A stretch of DNA of 11,551 nucleotides from Oribacterium sp. (lineage in GTDB: Bacteria; Bacillota_A; Clostridia; Lachnospirales; Lachnospiraceae), in NCBI GenBank assembly GCA_017940955.1, contig JAGAXP010000048.1, forward strand, positions 1 through 11,551, in the 5' to 3' direction. The notes under the pieces are model-generated. The model did not search any database, was not told the origin of the DNA, and saw only the letters and a list, made by a program, of their open reading frames with translations. Each line of letters begins with the position of its first letter. Position 1 is the stretch's first letter. This document shows positions 1 through 6,686 of the stretch, piece after piece. The translations under genes were made by a program, and so were the position numbers.

Positions 1-102
1 GGCAATACCATCATTCCCTTCAAGGACAGGTTCCCGAAGGATACGAAGCTCTACAAGATTATGACGACGAACCCGAGGGACTTGGAAAATAGCGATGTAT
101 GA
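1..102 (+). CDS. C-terminal end of an upstream conjugation gene, probably a VirB4-type ATPase
   Basis: Frame 1 is open from the first base and ends at a TGA at 100-102, giving the last 33 residues of a protein. The visible tail contains IPFKDRFPKDTKLYKIMTT followed by an Asn-Pro-Arg. This resembles my recollection of how VirB4-type conjugal ATPases of clostridial ICEs end (a polar segment, then LYxxMTT). Position also fits, because the VirB4-type (CD1110-like) gene normally lies directly upstream of the NlpC/P60 (CD1108-like) gene in such elements. The ATPase would energise substrate transfer and assembly of the type IV secretion channel on the inner face of the membrane. None of the Walker motifs are in the window, so the identity rests on a short tail and gene order. 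That this is a real coding end is fairly secure. The family assignment is moderate. Confidence 0.5.
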   Translation, partial: GNTIIPFKDRFPKDTKLYKIMTTNPRDLENSDV

Positions 103-150
103 CGGTGCAGAGGGAAGCGCCTATGGAACGGAAATGGATTTATGTGATGT

Positions 151-174
151 GGGGGCTGTCACGGGATAGTCCCC
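151..174 (+). other. 10-bp hairpin in the gap before the NlpC/P60 gene
   Basis: Bases 151-160 (GGGGGCTGTC) pair along their whole length with 165-174 (GATAGTCCCC), counting two G-U pairs, around a four-base ACGG loop. No T-run follows (the next bases are GGGAAAAAGAGAGG), so it is not a standard intrinsic terminator. It lies 48 bases after the upstream stop and 8 bases before the purine-rich ribosome binding site of the 197 gene. It could be an RNA processing or stability element that uncouples the two genes. The pairing is seen in the sequence; the role is inference. Confidence 0.45.
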
Positions 175-196
175 GGGAAAAAGAGAGGATGGTTAA

Positions 197-3091
197 ATGC
201 ATGATGATCTGAAGCTGGAGACCAGGGACAAGGTTTTACAGAAAATGAGCCGGAACGGGGCTGTGGAGCAGAATCTGAACCGTGGGACTTCACAGAATGT
301 AAGCAGCCGCATAGCGGAGATCACGTTTGAGAAAAGCCCGGCTCCTGGAAGTGATATGGAGTTTGGCAGGGGAGCAAAGGGAGCGGCAGGAGCCGGCGGC
401 TCCGGTAGTTCCCACAGGAGTTATAGCGGAACTGCAGGGCAGGGTACGGATTATGCCGGCGGCGGACAGGGCGGAGCACCGGGGAATTCTTATGGTGGGA
501 TTTCCGGTAATGCGCAGGGAACATCGTATAGCGGCGATAGCATTGGCGGCTTTCGTGGAGGCTCGCAAGGCGGATATCAGGGTGATGTGACGGGAGAGTA
601 TTCCAGTTCATCACAGAGCGGTTCGCAGGGCAGTATGCCATATAGTGATCATGAGGCGTATCTGGACAGTCTGTTACAAAAGGCCGGAGTTGATACCGGG
701 CATGGAGCGGATGGGTTTACGGATTCCGGAAGTTCACACCATAGCAGGAACCGCAGATATCGGGCGGAAGCGGGCAGACCGTTTGAAACGCAGAGGATGC
801 AGGATTATCAGATGTCCGGGGACAGTTTTGATATCTCAGGACACCGAACAGTCGGAGGGCAGGGCGCATCAGAGTCAACTGAAGAATCTGTCTCACACGA
901 ACAGACAGGCGGGGAACAGGCTGGATCTTATCTGTCTGAAGGTGGAAACGGCGTTTTACAGGAGAGCCGGTCAAGTGCATTCAGGATAGACGGCGGCAGC
1001 AATGCCGGAAGGAGTCTTGCGGAAAAGGAAGCCTATAAAAAGCGGATAAGCCGGGCAAGCGTCCGTCAGAATGCAATGCATGAAAAGCCTGTGGGACAGA
1101 GGATTTCATCGGACAGAGGCACAGCGGATACTGCCGGTAGTCTGTCTGACAACAGTGGTATTTCTAAACGTTCCGGCACTAAAAAGACCATGACCGCCAT
1201 CAGGGAGGGTCAGAAGGCAGGAACGGTCTTAAAGCCTTTCAGTGGTGCTGCGGACAAGCTGAGGGAAACGGCGCTGTCATCTGCCCATGAGAAGATACAC
1301 GAATCCGAGGACGAAAATTCGGGTGTCCAGGCGGCTCATGAAGCTGAAATCCAGGCGGAGCATGTATTACAGACCGCAGGGCGGAAGGCGGTTGATGCTG
1401 GTAAAGGTGCGGCAACTAAGCGCAGAGGGAGGCTCAAGTTCGATGATGAAGAGCCGGCGGAGGAACTGAATACCGGAAGGAAAGCTTCAGAGCAGGCACA
1501 GGGCGAAAGAAACAGGCTTCAGCTTGGAAACAAGGCGGATACAGAGTTTCAGAAGTCCGGCGGCAGTGAAAGAAAGAGCGGGGCGACAGATGATAGAAAG
1601 AGTGTTGATAATGGAAAAACTGTTTCGGATTCCCAAAGCGTGAAAGCTCCAAAAGATGCTGTGCAGGTATCGAAGGATGCCCAAACACAAGGCGCAGAAA
1701 CACTTGCCGGTCAGTCTGAAAAATCAAGTCGGTTAAGCTTTTCATCAAACAGGGCGGAGAATGTATCTCAGGTGCCAATGGAAGCCGGGAAGTCCGGAAA
1801 TTCAGCACTGGCAGCAAAAAAGCAGAGCGGCGGAAAGCTTTATTTCGGGGAAAAGCCAAATGTAGATGCAGGTAAGAAAGCAACAGACCTTAATAAGCAG
1901 TTCCAGAAAAAGCATATCAAAAGAGAGTACGCTGCTATGCTGAAAGCTGAAAAAAGCAGCACAGGTGCCGGGACGAAAGCATCCTCAAAAGCAGCGGAAG
2001 CGGTCAAAAAGGGAGCCGGAAAACTTAGGGACGTACTCGCAGGTGTCATAAAGAAAAACTATGGTGTGCTGATCGCTCTTGGTGTTATGGGTGTTTTTTT
2101 CATCATGATCTTAAGCGCATCCGGTACGGTGATGTCCATGTTTTCAGAGGCGGGGGAGTCTTTTGTGGGTTCTACATATTTGGCTGCGGATGATGATATC
2201 ACGACCAATGACACAGCATACGAGGAAATGGAGGCTGAGCTTCAGGATCAGATCGACAGCATTGAAGAGGACTATTCCGGTTATGACGAGTACCGATACC
2301 AGGTGGACGAGATCAGTCATGATCCCTATGCCCTTGCATCCTATTTTACGGCAATTTACGGGAATTATCAGGCTGCGGATGTGGAGGCAGAGCTGCTTCC
2401 GCTGTTTCAGGAGCAGTACACCCTGACTTTGAATGAGGTAGTTGAGACAAAGACAAGGACAGTGACAGACCCGGATACCGGAGAGGAGTCAGAGGAAGAA
2501 TACGACTGGTACGTGCTTGAAGTTACGCTGACAAACGCAGGCATTGACACTGTAGCGCAGGCTCATATGAATGAAAACCAGAAGATGCTTTACGGGGCAT
2601 ACATGGTATCAAAGGGAAACCGCCCATATCTGTTTGGAGACGGGGCGGTTCCGGGGAATGTGGCAGGCGGCGGACTTTCTTATGATATACCGCCGGAGGC
2701 ACTGGAGGACGAAGCCTTTGCAAGGATGATAAATGAGGCGGAGAAGTACCTTGGCATGGAGTATGTCTGGGGAGGAAGCAGCCCGTCCAGCGGTTTTGAC
2801 TGTTCAGGATTTGTAAGCTGGGTCATAAACCACAGCGGGAACGGATGGAACGTGGGCAGGAGTACGGCAAACGGGCTGATGGGGCATTGTACCCATGTTT
2901 CTTCATCGGAAGCGAAGCCAGGGGATCTGATCTTTTTTGAAAGGACCTATAACACCAGCGGAGCGAGCCATGTGGGAATCTATGTCGGTGACGGGATGAT
3001 GATCCACTGCGGAAACCCGATCCAGTATACCTCAATAAACAGCAACTACTGGCAGAATCACTTCCTCGGATTCGGCAGGATTAGTGATTGA
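197..3091 (+). CDS. CD1108-type membrane-anchored NlpC/P60 peptidoglycan hydrolase of the ICE transfer apparatus
   Basis: This 964-residue protein probably cuts cell-wall peptide stems so that the conjugation channel can cross the wall. Residues 1-56 form a charged N-terminal segment. Residues 57-150 are very rich in Gly, Ser and Tyr. A long polar, Lys/Ala/Ser-rich disordered stretch runs to about 620. One membrane segment lies at about 622-645, so the N-terminus should be cytoplasmic and the C-terminus outside. Residues 660-840 hold an acidic, coiled and beta-rich linker typical of this ICE family, with a HDPYALASY motif. From 844 to the end is an NlpC/P60 fold with an intact Cys-His-His triad: Cys869 in DCSGF, His925 in SHVGIYVG and His937 in MIHCGNP. 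The start has GAGAGG at 183-188, 8 bases upstream. Membership of the hydrolase family is secure; the very long N-terminal disordered part is unusual. The true substrate bond is not visible from sequence. Confidence 0.9.
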   Translation: MHDDLKLETRDKVLQKMSRNGAVEQNLNRGTSQNVSSRIAEITFEKSPAPGSDMEFGRGAKGAAGAGGSGSSHRSYSGTAGQGTDYAGGGQGGAPGNSYGGISGNAQGTSYSGDSIGGFRGGSQGGYQGDVTGEYSSSSQSGSQGSMPYSDHEAYLDSLLQKAGVDTGHGADGFTDSGSSHHSRNRRYRAEAGRPFETQRMQDYQMSGDSFDISGHRTVGGQGASESTEESVSHEQTGGEQAGSYLSEGGNGVLQESRSSAFRIDGGSNAGRSLAEKEAYKKRISRASVRQNAMHEKPVGQRISSDRGTADTAGSLSDNSGISKRSGTKKTMTAIREGQKAGTVLKPFSGAADKLRETALSSAHEKIHESEDENSGVQAAHEAEIQAEHVLQTAGRKAVDAGKGAATKRRGRLKFDDEEPAEELNTGRKASEQAQGERNRLQLGNKADTEFQKSGGSERKSGATDDRKSVDNGKTVSDSQSVKAPKDAVQVSKDAQTQGAETLAGQSEKSSRLSFSSNRAENVSQVPMEAGKSGNSALAAKKQSGGKLYFGEKPNVDAGKKATDLNKQFQKKHIKREYAAMLKAEKSSTGAGTKASSKAAEAVKKGAGKLRDVLAGVIKKNYGVLIALGVMGVFFIMILSASGTVMSMFSEAGESFVGSTYLAADDDITTNDTAYEEMEAELQDQIDSIEEDYSGYDEYRYQVDEISHDPYALASYFTAIYGNYQAADVEAELLPLFQEQYTLTLNEVVETKTRTVTDPDTGEESEEEYDWYVLEVTLTNAGIDTVAQAHMNENQKMLYGAYMVSKGNRPYLFGDGAVPGNVAGGGLSYDIPPEALEDEAFARMINEAEKYLGMEYVWGGSSPSSGFDCSGFVSWVINHSGNGWNVGRSTANGLMGHCTHVSSSEAKPGDLIFFERTYNTSGASHVGIYVGDGMMIHCGNPIQYTSINSNYWQNHFLGFGRISD

Positions 3092-3139
3092 GAAAACTGT
3101 ACGGATTCTATGAATGAAGCCGGCAGGGAAAGGAGAGGA

Positions 3140-3574
3140 ATGAACCCAAAGATTGAACGAGTAAGGGAGGATATAAAACGCACGGAGAAGAAGATAAGGG
3201 AGCTTGATGAGTACCTGAAATCCCTTCGTATCCGTGAAAAGCAGCTCTGTGACGATGAGCTGATCAAAGTAATGAGGGGCATGGCAGGAAAAGACGGGGA
3301 TGTGATCGCTCTTCTGGATGCTTTCCAGAAAAGCCATGAGGACGACGGGGCATCGGATTTGCCCGGAAAACCCGGGGATAATAAGAAGTCGGTGGCAACA
3401 AAGCCTGATACCGGAAGGGTTCCGGACAAACATGAGAATGCCGGCAGGGAGAAACAGCAGGATGTGAATGGGGGTATGGTTCATCCTGAAAAAACAGCCA
3501 TCGGTGCAGATGGCATTCACGGAGAAATTCATGCCGGGATAAACAGAAGCCCCGCAGGTACTGATAATAACTGA
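3140..3574 (+). CDS. DUF4315-type small coiled-coil protein of ICE
   Basis: I place the start at ATG 3140, not the in-frame ATG at 3110. It is preceded by the purine-rich GGGAAAGGAGAGGA, and the protein then begins MNPKIERVREDIKRTEKKI, which is how DUF4315 proteins usually begin. The result is 144 residues. Residues 1-40 form a highly charged helix likely to be a coiled coil (KIRELDEYLKSLR), and a second helix follows (DDELIKVMRGMAG, then a VIALLDAFQKS stretch). From about 75 to the end the chain is polar, Gly/Asp/Lys-rich and probably disordered, longer than I expect for the family. There is no signal peptide or membrane segment, so it should be cytoplasmic. In ICEs of this type it sits between the NlpC/P60 and DUF4366 genes, as here. 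Its molecular role is unknown; a small structural or regulatory partner of the secretion channel is plausible. Confidence 0.82.
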   Translation: MNPKIERVREDIKRTEKKIRELDEYLKSLRIREKQLCDDELIKVMRGMAGKDGDVIALLDAFQKSHEDDGASDLPGKPGDNKKSVATKPDTGRVPDKHENAGREKQQDVNGGMVHPEKTAIGADGIHGEIHAGINRSPAGTDNN

Positions 3575-3591
3575 AAATACGGAGGTAAACA

Positions 3592-4557
3592 ATGCGAAGC
3601 AAAACAATAATGAAGTTTCTGACCATGCTTGTGACCTGCTCACTGTTTATCGGTGGAAGCACAATGACATCTTTTGCATACGGAAACGGGGATGAGAATA
3701 CAAAACAGACGACGGAGGACAGTACCAATGATAGCTCCATAGGCGCAGATACATCCACGGTTTCAGAGGATGAGAGCCATTGGAAGTATGATGATATCCA
3801 AAAAGATGGGGAAGAAAAGGAAGACGATAGTATAACCGGCAGTTCTTATGGGGGCTCTCTTGCCAGGGATGATGATTCTCTGGATGTGGAGTGGAGCATC
3901 ATTGAAAAGCACGATCCTGACGGTGATGGGATTCTTACACCCGTGGGAAACCTTTCGCTGGTGGATGACCTCACCAAAGAAGAGGCGGAAAACCTCCAGT
4001 ACATGACCGTAAAGACCAAGAGCGGAAATATCTTTTACCTGATCGTGGACAGGAGCGGGGATGAGGACAATGTATATTTCCTCAACATGGTAGATGAATC
4101 AGACCTGATGGCTCTTATGGACGAAGAGACACAGGAAAAGTTCAAAGAAGCCACTTCTTCGGACGGCGAGGTAAAAGAGACGGAGGGCTCAACCGATACG
4201 GTTCTTTTTACAAGCCAGGATAAGGAAAAGGGTGCTGATGAAGCGGAAGATAAGGAGGATGCAAAAGAAAAGAAGCAGACCGGAGCCAATCCCATCGCTC
4301 TGCTTGTGATCTTCGGCATTATCGGCGCTGGCGTTGCAGGCGGCTATTACTACTTTAAGATAAAGCCCCAGAAAGAGCAGCCCACTGTGGACGAGGACAT
4401 GGAGTTTTATGATGATGAGGACTATGTGGCCGAGGAGACTGTGAATGAGGATCAGGAGGACGGAAATCAGGATGCCGGTGATGATCCGGATAATGACGAG
4501 GAGAAGGAAGAGTATCATCCCGGCGTAGATGATTTTTCAGATGAATGCGTAGACTGA
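3592..4557 (+). CDS. DUF4366 (CD1107-type) secreted, membrane-anchored ICE protein
   Basis: This 321-residue protein has a signal peptide (basic MRSKTIMK, a hydrophobic core, probable cleavage after Ala29 in TSFA-YG). An acidic, low-complexity stretch follows. The family core at about 115-180 shows LTPVGNLSLVDDL, then TVKTKSGNIFYLIVDR and NVYFLNMVDESDL. After an acidic/Lys linker there is one membrane helix at about 235-255 (from NPIALLVIFG), then a cytoplasmic tail of about 65 residues that is almost entirely Asp/Glu. The core would therefore face outside. GGAGGT at 3581-3586 lies 5 bases before the ATG, and the gene follows the DUF4315 gene by 17 bases, so the two are co-transcribed. A DPDGDG motif just before the core resembles a calcium-loop half but lacks the final acidic residue. 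The function of the family is unknown; its steady linkage to VirB4 and NlpC/P60 genes argues for a part in the transfer channel. Confidence 0.88.
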   Translation: MRSKTIMKFLTMLVTCSLFIGGSTMTSFAYGNGDENTKQTTEDSTNDSSIGADTSTVSEDESHWKYDDIQKDGEEKEDDSITGSSYGGSLARDDDSLDVEWSIIEKHDPDGDGILTPVGNLSLVDDLTKEEAENLQYMTVKTKSGNIFYLIVDRSGDEDNVYFLNMVDESDLMALMDEETQEKFKEATSSDGEVKETEGSTDTVLFTSQDKEKGADEAEDKEDAKEKKQTGANPIALLVIFGIIGAGVAGGYYYFKIKPQKEQPTVDEDMEFYDDEDYVAEETVNEDQEDGNQDAGDDPDNDEEKEEYHPGVDDFSDECVD

Positions 4558-4595
4558 TCTTTTATGAGGAAAACAGCATATGGTGATCGTTTGCA

Positions 4596-4630
4596 GGGGA
4601 GTTCCGCCTTAGTGTGGTTCTCCCCTTTTT
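4596..4630 (+). terminator. Rho-independent terminator after the DUF4366 gene
   Basis: GGGGAG (4596-4601) pairs with CTCCCC (4620-4625). Inside, a TT/TT internal loop is followed by a second helix, CCGC (4604-4607) with GTGG (4614-4617, one G-U pair), and a six-base loop. Five T residues follow at 4626-4630. It starts 38 bases after the DUF4366 stop and separates the core transfer block from the surface-protein block. Confidence 0.75.
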
Positions 4631-4647
4631 ACGTTTGCAAAGGCAGG

Positions 4648-4681
4648 GAGCCATGCAAGTGGCAGATGATCGGCATGGCTC
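4648..4681 (+). promoter_or_regulatory. Perfect 9-bp inverted repeat in the leader of the collagen-like gene
   Basis: GAGCCATGC (4648-4656) and GCATGGCTC (4673-4681) are exact reverse complements separated by 16 bases. They lie between the terminator and the ribosome binding site (AGGAGGAG, 4699-4706) of the gene starting at 4712. The repeat could be an operator for a dimeric regulator, or a hairpin in the mRNA leader. No T-run follows, so it is not a terminator. I could not find a convincing sigma-70 promoter in 4631-4700. Confidence 0.5.
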
Positions 4682-4711
4682 GGATAAAAATACATTTCAG
4701 GAGGAGAATGC

Positions 4712-6667
4712 ATGTCTAAGAGATTTTTTGATGATGAAGACACTTATGATACTGATTTTGATGATGAAAAGGAAGATGTGGAAACAAGACCGGCACCTGT
4801 GAAAGGGAAGGGCCTCGGTTCCAAGTTTGTAATGGGAGCCTGTGCCATTGCCCTGATCGGGGCAGTTGCCGGGCTTGGCTCTCTTGGCATTTCCGCCATG
4901 CAGGGCGCATCGGCAAAAAGGCAGATGCAGAAAGCAGTGGATGAGTACATTAAGAGTGCGGATACCGGCATGGAAGAGCGGATCAGCGAAGCGATTGATG
5001 CCTATGCGAAAGAAAACCAGCCTGTAAGCTTGAAAGACCTTGTGGGGGAAGAGGGGGAAGCGGAGCTTATGGACTCCATCCTTTCCGACCTTGGTCAGAT
5101 GGAGCTTACGGATACGCAGAAGGAGCAGCTGTCAGAAGCCCTTACGGAAATCTTTTCTGAAGATGGTTCTTTTACCATTTCCGGAAAAGCTGTTTTCAGC
5201 GACGAGTCAAAGGCATACCTTACAGATCTGATCTCACAGGAGCTGGCTAAGACCCTGGTGGAATATTACGGTGAGGGCAGCGATGTAGAGGGACTTATGA
5301 CTAAGTATGCCGACCTTGAAAAGACCGTGAAGGAGATCGTGTCAACTCAGACAGGAAAGGCAAACATTACTTACAGCTTGACGGACTCCGACAGGGACAA
5401 GATCAAGGAATCCGTCATTTCCGCCCTTGGAAATATCAAGGGGGCAGATGGAAAGAACGGATCTGACGGAAAGGACGGGCTCAACGGTAAAGACGGCGTG
5501 GATGGCAAGGACGGAAAAGATGGGGACGATGGAAAAGACGGCGAGAACGGAAAGGATGGAGAGGACGGTGCTGATGGCAGGGATGGCCGTGACGGCAGGG
5601 ATGGAATCGATGGAATAGACGGTAAGGACGGAAGCGACGGAAAAGACGGCCGTGACGGGAAAGACGGTTCCGACGGATACTCTCCCAGAAAGGGTGTTGA
5701 CTATTTCACGGAAAGCGAGATCGACAGCTTTGTAAAGACCATAGAGGGAAATGTGAAAACCTACTTTGACAGGCATGAGCTGGACGAGATCGCTGCCATG
5801 ACCGAATCCATCAAGCAGGATGTGCTGGAGGTGTTTACCAGTTCCGCTGATAACCTGGAGATCACTATTACTGATAATGAGAAGGCGGTTGATACCATCA
5901 ATGATGCCATTGGCACCGGGGAATCCTCTGAGGGCGGTAACAGCAACGTCTACAGCAATACAACCGTTTATAAGAAGGGCGACATTATCGTAAGGGATGG
6001 AAAAATCTACCAGTGCCTTGAGGATATGGAGAAATCCGGGGCATGGGATCCTTCCAGGTGGAGCGAGACGGATCTTGTGACCGTGAATAATTACTACAAT
6101 ACCCACATCTCGGAAACGAAGGAAGAGATCACAAAGGAGTACACCGGTCTTGTGGGCTCTTTGGAGCAGAAGGTTACGGAGCTTGTAAATAAGGTGGTCT
6201 CCGGCCTTACTCAGTCCATTGAGAATACAAATAAGGAAACCAGTGAGAGACTCGGTAATCTGGAGAACAGCACCAACTCCAAGCTTGATAACATGGCAGA
6301 GAATGCTGACAGCAGGATGGATGCCATTGAGTCCGGGACGAATGACAGGCTTGATTCCATGCAGTCTGACACGGATGGAAAGCTTGACAGCTTAAAGTCT
6401 GATACGGATCAGAAGCTCGGGGATCTTCAGAGTGACACCGATGATAAGATCACAGCCCTCGGCTCTACCGTGGAGGAGAAGATCGGAAACCTTTCCGACA
6501 GCATGAATGCTGCTCTGGATAAGTTGAATGCTTCTCTTCTTGAAAAAATCGGGGCAGTTCAGACGGATGTGGATAAGCTTAAGGAGAACCAGCCGGATTA
6601 TGAGCTGACTGACAACGGCGACGGAACCTACAGACTGGACATCACGAATCCTGTGGACGGCGAATGA
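4712..6667 (+). CDS. Membrane-anchored collagen-like fibre protein with phage-tail-like and carbohydrate-binding-like modules
   Basis: This 651-residue protein is built in clear blocks. Residues 1-30 are acidic. Residues 31-38 are basic and lead into one membrane helix at about 39-62, so the rest should lie outside the cell. Residues 63-243 are acidic and helical. Residues 244-324 are 27 uninterrupted Gly-X-Y triplets, mostly GKD, GRD and GSD. A DGYSPRKGVDYFTESEI linker follows, of a kind common in phage tail and baseplate proteins. Residues 412-452 carry an aromatic YKKGD...GKIYQC...GAWDPSRW pattern resembling CBM5/12-like modules. Residues 508-628 are eleven 11-residue repeats, probably a right-handed coiled coil, followed by a short polar tail. 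The start has AGGAGGAG at 4699-4706. I infer a trimeric surface stalk with a sugar-binding part. No catalytic site and no LPXTG sorting signal are visible. The exact family is not recognised as a named one. Confidence 0.85.
   Translation: MSKRFFDDEDTYDTDFDDEKEDVETRPAPVKGKGLGSKFVMGACAIALIGAVAGLGSLGISAMQGASAKRQMQKAVDEYIKSADTGMEERISEAIDAYAKENQPVSLKDLVGEEGEAELMDSILSDLGQMELTDTQKEQLSEALTEIFSEDGSFTISGKAVFSDESKAYLTDLISQELAKTLVEYYGEGSDVEGLMTKYADLEKTVKEIVSTQTGKANITYSLTDSDRDKIKESVISALGNIKGADGKNGSDGKDGLNGKDGVDGKDGKDGDDGKDGENGKDGEDGADGRDGRDGRDGIDGIDGKDGSDGKDGRDGKDGSDGYSPRKGVDYFTESEIDSFVKTIEGNVKTYFDRHELDEIAAMTESIKQDVLEVFTSSADNLEITITDNEKAVDTINDAIGTGESSEGGNSNVYSNTTVYKKGDIIVRDGKIYQCLEDMEKSGAWDPSRWSETDLVTVNNYYNTHISETKEEITKEYTGLVGSLEQKVTELVNKVVSGLTQSIENTNKETSERLGNLENSTNSKLDNMAENADSRMDAIESGTNDRLDSMQSDTDGKLDSLKSDTDQKLGDLQSDTDDKITALGSTVEEKIGNLSDSMNAALDKLNASLLEKIGAVQTDVDKLKENQPDYELTDNGDGTYRLDITNPVDGE
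5441..5683 (+). repeat. Collagen-like Gly-X-Y tract, 27 triplets
   Basis: Codons 244-324 of the 4712 gene encode 27 consecutive Gly-X-Y triplets without a break. The third position is Asp in nearly all of them, and Lys, Arg, Ser or Ile often fill the second. At the DNA level this gives imperfect 9-bp units around GGAAAAGAC and GGTAAGGAC. Glycine codons vary (GGA, GGC, GGT, GGG), so the tract is probably kept by selection on the protein, not recent slippage. There is no proline in the tract, so stability would have to come from charge pairing of Lys/Arg with Asp, as in known bacterial collagen-like proteins. Confidence 0.93.
6233..6595 (+). repeat. Eleven tandem 11-residue (hendecad) coiled-coil repeats
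   Basis: Codons 508-628 of the 4712 gene divide into eleven 11-residue units. The clearest are SGTNDRLDSMQ, SDTDGKLDSLK, SDTDQKLGDLQ and SDTDDKITALG. A basic residue followed by Leu, Met or Ile recurs at unit positions 6-7, and an aliphatic residue at position 10. The units near the 3' end (STVEEKIGNLS, DSMNAALDKLN, ASLLEKIGAVQ) diverge but keep the spacing. An 11-residue period is typical of right-handed or nearly straight coiled coils, which are often trimeric or tetrameric. Confidence 0.85.
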
Positions 6668-6686
6668 TGAAACGGAGGGAGAGTAC

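Noticed and set aside
3110..3139. Upstream ATG at 3110 as the start of the DUF4315 gene
   Set aside because: It lacks a ribosome binding site, and the bases 3127-3139 that would be coding form the ribosome binding site of ATG 3140, from which the protein begins in the way typical of the family.
3592..3681. Lipoprotein signal (LVTC) in the DUF4366 protein
   Set aside because: The residue before Cys is Thr and there is a better cleavage site after Ala29. The Cys lies inside the hydrophobic core, so a standard signal peptide is more likely.
3032..3758. Reverse-strand open frames across the DUF4315 gene
   Set aside because: They overlap two well-supported forward genes, contain no recognisable motif, and the forward frames match known ICE families.
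3910..3945. EF-hand or dockerin-like calcium site (DPDGDG) in the DUF4366 protein
   Set aside because: The twelfth position of the loop is Gly instead of Glu/Asp and there is no flanking helix pair, so calcium binding is not supported.
4631..4700. Sigma-70 promoter for the fibre gene (TTGCAA near 4635 and GGATAAAAAT near 4682)
   Set aside because: The two candidate boxes are about 40 bases apart and neither has a suitable partner at 16-18 bases. A promoter may exist but I cannot place it.
5441..5683. CRISPR-like or satellite DNA repeat
   Set aside because: The periodicity is codon-based Gly-X-Y within an open frame with varied synonymous codons, and there are no spacers.
5342..6106. Long reverse-strand open frame (254 codons) opposite the collagen-like gene
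   Set aside because: It is the mirror of the Gly-X-Y repeat and neighbouring codons. The protein shows repeated Val/Ile/Ser periodicity caused by the repeat, there is no convincing ribosome binding site, and all recognised genes are on the other strand.
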